Position numbers and translations under genes: made by a program. The notes beneath the pieces were generated by a model. It had not been told where the DNA came from. It searched no databases and saw nothing but the letters and a program-made list of their open reading frames with translations. From Pseudomonadota bacterium (lineage in GTDB: Bacteria > Pseudomonadota > Gammaproteobacteria > Burkholderiales > Casimicrobiaceae): a stretch of 7,214 bases of DNA. This document shows, one piece after another, positions 6,238-7,214 of the stretch (positions within the stretch are counted from its first letter, which is position 1; each line of letters begins with the position of its first letter). Location of the stretch: the NCBI GenBank assembly GCA_029571495.1, contig JAKPSO010000972.1:1-7214 (forward strand), in the 5' to 3' direction.

Positions 6238-6942
6238 TTAAGCTCCTACCTTCGTGACTGTGCGTTGTTCGATGCGCTTTTCAGGCGTGGCGTTCAGCAC
6301 GATGCGGTGAACGTAGATGCCCGCGAGATGAACTTGATCCGGATCGAAGGTGCCGGTCTCGACAATCTTCTCAACTTCCACGACGGTGATCTTGCCGGCC
6401 ATCGCGACGTTCGGGTTGAAGTTGCGTGCGGTTTTGCGGAAAACGAGGTTGCCCGATTTGTCCGCCATGTAGGCTTTCACCAGCGAAACATCGGGCACCA
6501 GCGAGCGCTCCATCACGTATTTCACGCCGTCGAATTCGCGAATTTCCTTGCCGTCCGCGACGATGGTGCCGACACCGGTTTTCGTGAAAAACGCCGGAAT
6601 GCCCGCGCCGCCGGCGCGCAGCTTTTCTGCGAGCGTGCCTTGTGGCGTGAATTCGAGTTCGAGTTCACCGGCGAGATACTGGCGCTCGAATTCCTTGTTT
6701 TCGCCGACGTAGCTAGAGATCATCTTCTTGATCTGACGCGTGGCGAGCAGCTTGCCAAGGCCGAAGCCGTCGACGCCTGCGTTATTCGAAATCGCGGTGA
6801 GGTTTTTCGCGCCGGAGGCCACGAGCGCGTCGATCAACGCTTCGGGAATGCCACACAGACCAAAACCACCGACGCCGAGCAGTTGCCCGTCCTTGATGAT
6901 GCCCTTGAGCGCCGCGTCGGCACTCGGAAACACTTTGTTCAC
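6238..6942 (-). CDS. scoA: 3-oxoacid CoA-transferase subunit A (ScoA/AtoD type)
   Basis: This 234-residue alpha subunit pairs with ScoB to form the active CoA-transferase. VGGFGLCGIPE (24-34) is the CoA-transferase signature 1. SNNAGVDGFGLGKLL (52-66), FFTKTGVGT (118-126) and the KTARNFNPNVAMAG run (170-183) are typical of succinyl-CoA:3-oxoacid transferase alpha chains. The frame extends to a GTG at 6990, but the GTG at 6942 is chosen: MNKVF is the usual family start, GGAG precedes it by 6 bases, and 234 residues is the normal length. The stop TAA at 6238 abuts the region where scoB should begin, so the two are cotranscribed. The subunits are needed in equal amounts, which fits this spacing. 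Confidence 0.95.
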   Translation of the reverse strand: MNKVFPSADAALKGIIKDGQLLGVGGFGLCGIPEALIDALVASGAKNLTAISNNAGVDGFGLGKLLATRQIKKMISSYVGENKEFERQYLAGELELEFTPQGTLAEKLRAGGAGIPAFFTKTGVGTIVADGKEIREFDGVKYVMERSLVPDVSLVKAYMADKSGNLVFRKTARNFNPNVAMAGKITVVEVEKIVETGTFDPDQVHLAGIYVHRIVLNATPEKRIEQRTVTKVGA

Positions 6943-6948
6943 AGTTTG

Positions 6949-6952
6949 CTCC
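6949..6952 (-). promoter_or_regulatory. Ribosome binding site deciding the GTG start of scoA
   Basis: GGAG (in CTGGAG) lies 6 bases before the GTG at 6940-6942; the upstream GTG at 6990 has nothing comparable. Confidence 0.7.
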
Positions 6953-6979
6953 AGAGGCCACAGCGGCCCGCAAAGGTTG

Positions 6980-7011
6980 ACTCGGCTCACCCGAGTTACT
7001 TAGGCATTGTA
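6980..7011 (-). promoter_or_regulatory. Candidate scoA promoter -10 with downstream dyad
   Basis: TACAAT on the minus strand (7006-7011) is one base off the -10 consensus and would start transcription near 6999, giving a leader of about 57 bases. No good -35 is found 16-18 bases upstream. The dyad ACTCGG-CTCAC-CCGAGT (6980-6996) falls just after the predicted start, a common place for an operator or a leader hairpin. Roles are inferred. Confidence 0.35.
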
Positions 7012-7108
7012 CGAATTTGGCTGACAGTTATGGTGCGACGCACAATGAAGCGAACAATGATTCAGCTTTTCGGGCCAATAGACCACGCGCTGGCCGTTTC
7101 ACGGCGAA

Positions 7109-7136
7109 TTTACATATAGTCGACATCCGTGAAAAT
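7109..7136 (+). promoter_or_regulatory. Candidate divergent promoter on the plus strand
   Basis: TTTACA (7109-7114, 5 of 6 to the -35 consensus) and GAAAAT (7131-7136, 4 of 6) are 16 bases apart. They point rightwards toward an ATG at 7198-7200 whose frame stays open for the last few codons of the window. The 7012-7214 stretch otherwise contains no gene I can support. Confidence 0.25.
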
Positions 7137-7142
7137 ACCCCG

Positions 7143-7167
7143 CTACCGACCACTCAATGGTCGATAG
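7143..7167. repeat. Inverted repeat in the scoA upstream region
   Basis: CGACCA (7147-7152) and TGGTCG (7158-7163) form a perfect dyad around CTCAA. After one mismatch it extends by CTA/TAG to 10-base arms (7143-7152, 7158-7167). It lies immediately downstream of the candidate plus-strand promoter, so it could be an operator for a divergent gene. No T run follows it on either strand. Confidence 0.7.
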
Positions 7168-7214
7168 AGTCAAAAAGCCACTGACGCCAGTTAGTCCATG
7201 AGTTCGACACGATT

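Noticed and set aside
7093..7105. GCCGT-TTC-ACGGC hairpin
   Set aside because: Five-base arms are expected often by chance in GC-rich DNA, and no T run or promoter alignment supports a role.
6265..7119. Plus-strand open frame of 284 codons opposite scoA
   Set aside because: It is rich in His/Arg/Ala/Asp as expected for an antisense shadow of a GC-rich gene, and scoA on the other strand is unmistakable.

Overview
The window looks like ordinary chromosome from a GC-rich proteobacterium, most likely beta or gamma. Two signs support this. The tRNA-His gene encodes its own G-1 paired with C73, which argues against most alphaproteobacteria. The tRNA run Pro(TGG)-Arg(TCT)-His(GTG) with encoded CCA ends also fits, as do the close family matches of the CoA-transferase and isoquinoline-oxidoreductase-type genes. 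Every well-supported gene is on the minus strand, so transcription runs from high to low coordinates.

From upstream (right) to downstream (left): about 270 bases at 6943-7214 form a regulatory region with inverted repeats and a candidate divergent promoter. Next are scoA and scoB, the two subunits of a 3-oxoacid CoA-transferase. A secreted trypsin-like serine protease with a cysteine-bearing C-terminal domain follows after 20 bases. Its end overlaps by 13 bases a membrane protein with a degenerate FHA-like N-terminal domain and about five membrane helices. The spacing suggests one transcript of four genes, with the last two forming an uncharacterised pair.

A 166-base gap at 3033-3198 holds a long imperfect palindrome whose mismatches fall every seventh position. 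After it comes an Atg22/UMF1-type major facilitator transporter (1707-3032). Then comes a compact three-gene tRNA operon (1297-1622) with a perfect TATAAT box almost at the mature 5' end and a strong intrinsic terminator at 1256-1287.

The left end carries a two-gene molybdenum hydroxylase operon: a small [2Fe-2S] subunit (414-944) and the Tat-exported molybdopterin subunit, cut by the window edge (1-401). The 311 bases upstream of it (945-1255) hold no convincing gene. They do contain a mirrored pair of GCTTATAAGC palindromes and smaller dyads that may be operators.

The genes do not form one pathway. The CoA-transferase activates acetoacetate-type acids, the hydroxylase oxidises an unknown substrate in the periplasm, and the transporter substrate is unknown. 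No mobile element, CRISPR array or phage gene is visible. The best candidates for something undescribed are the protease/FHA-like membrane pair, the period-7 palindrome at 3113-3177, and the scoB start, where an ATG seems to be missing.
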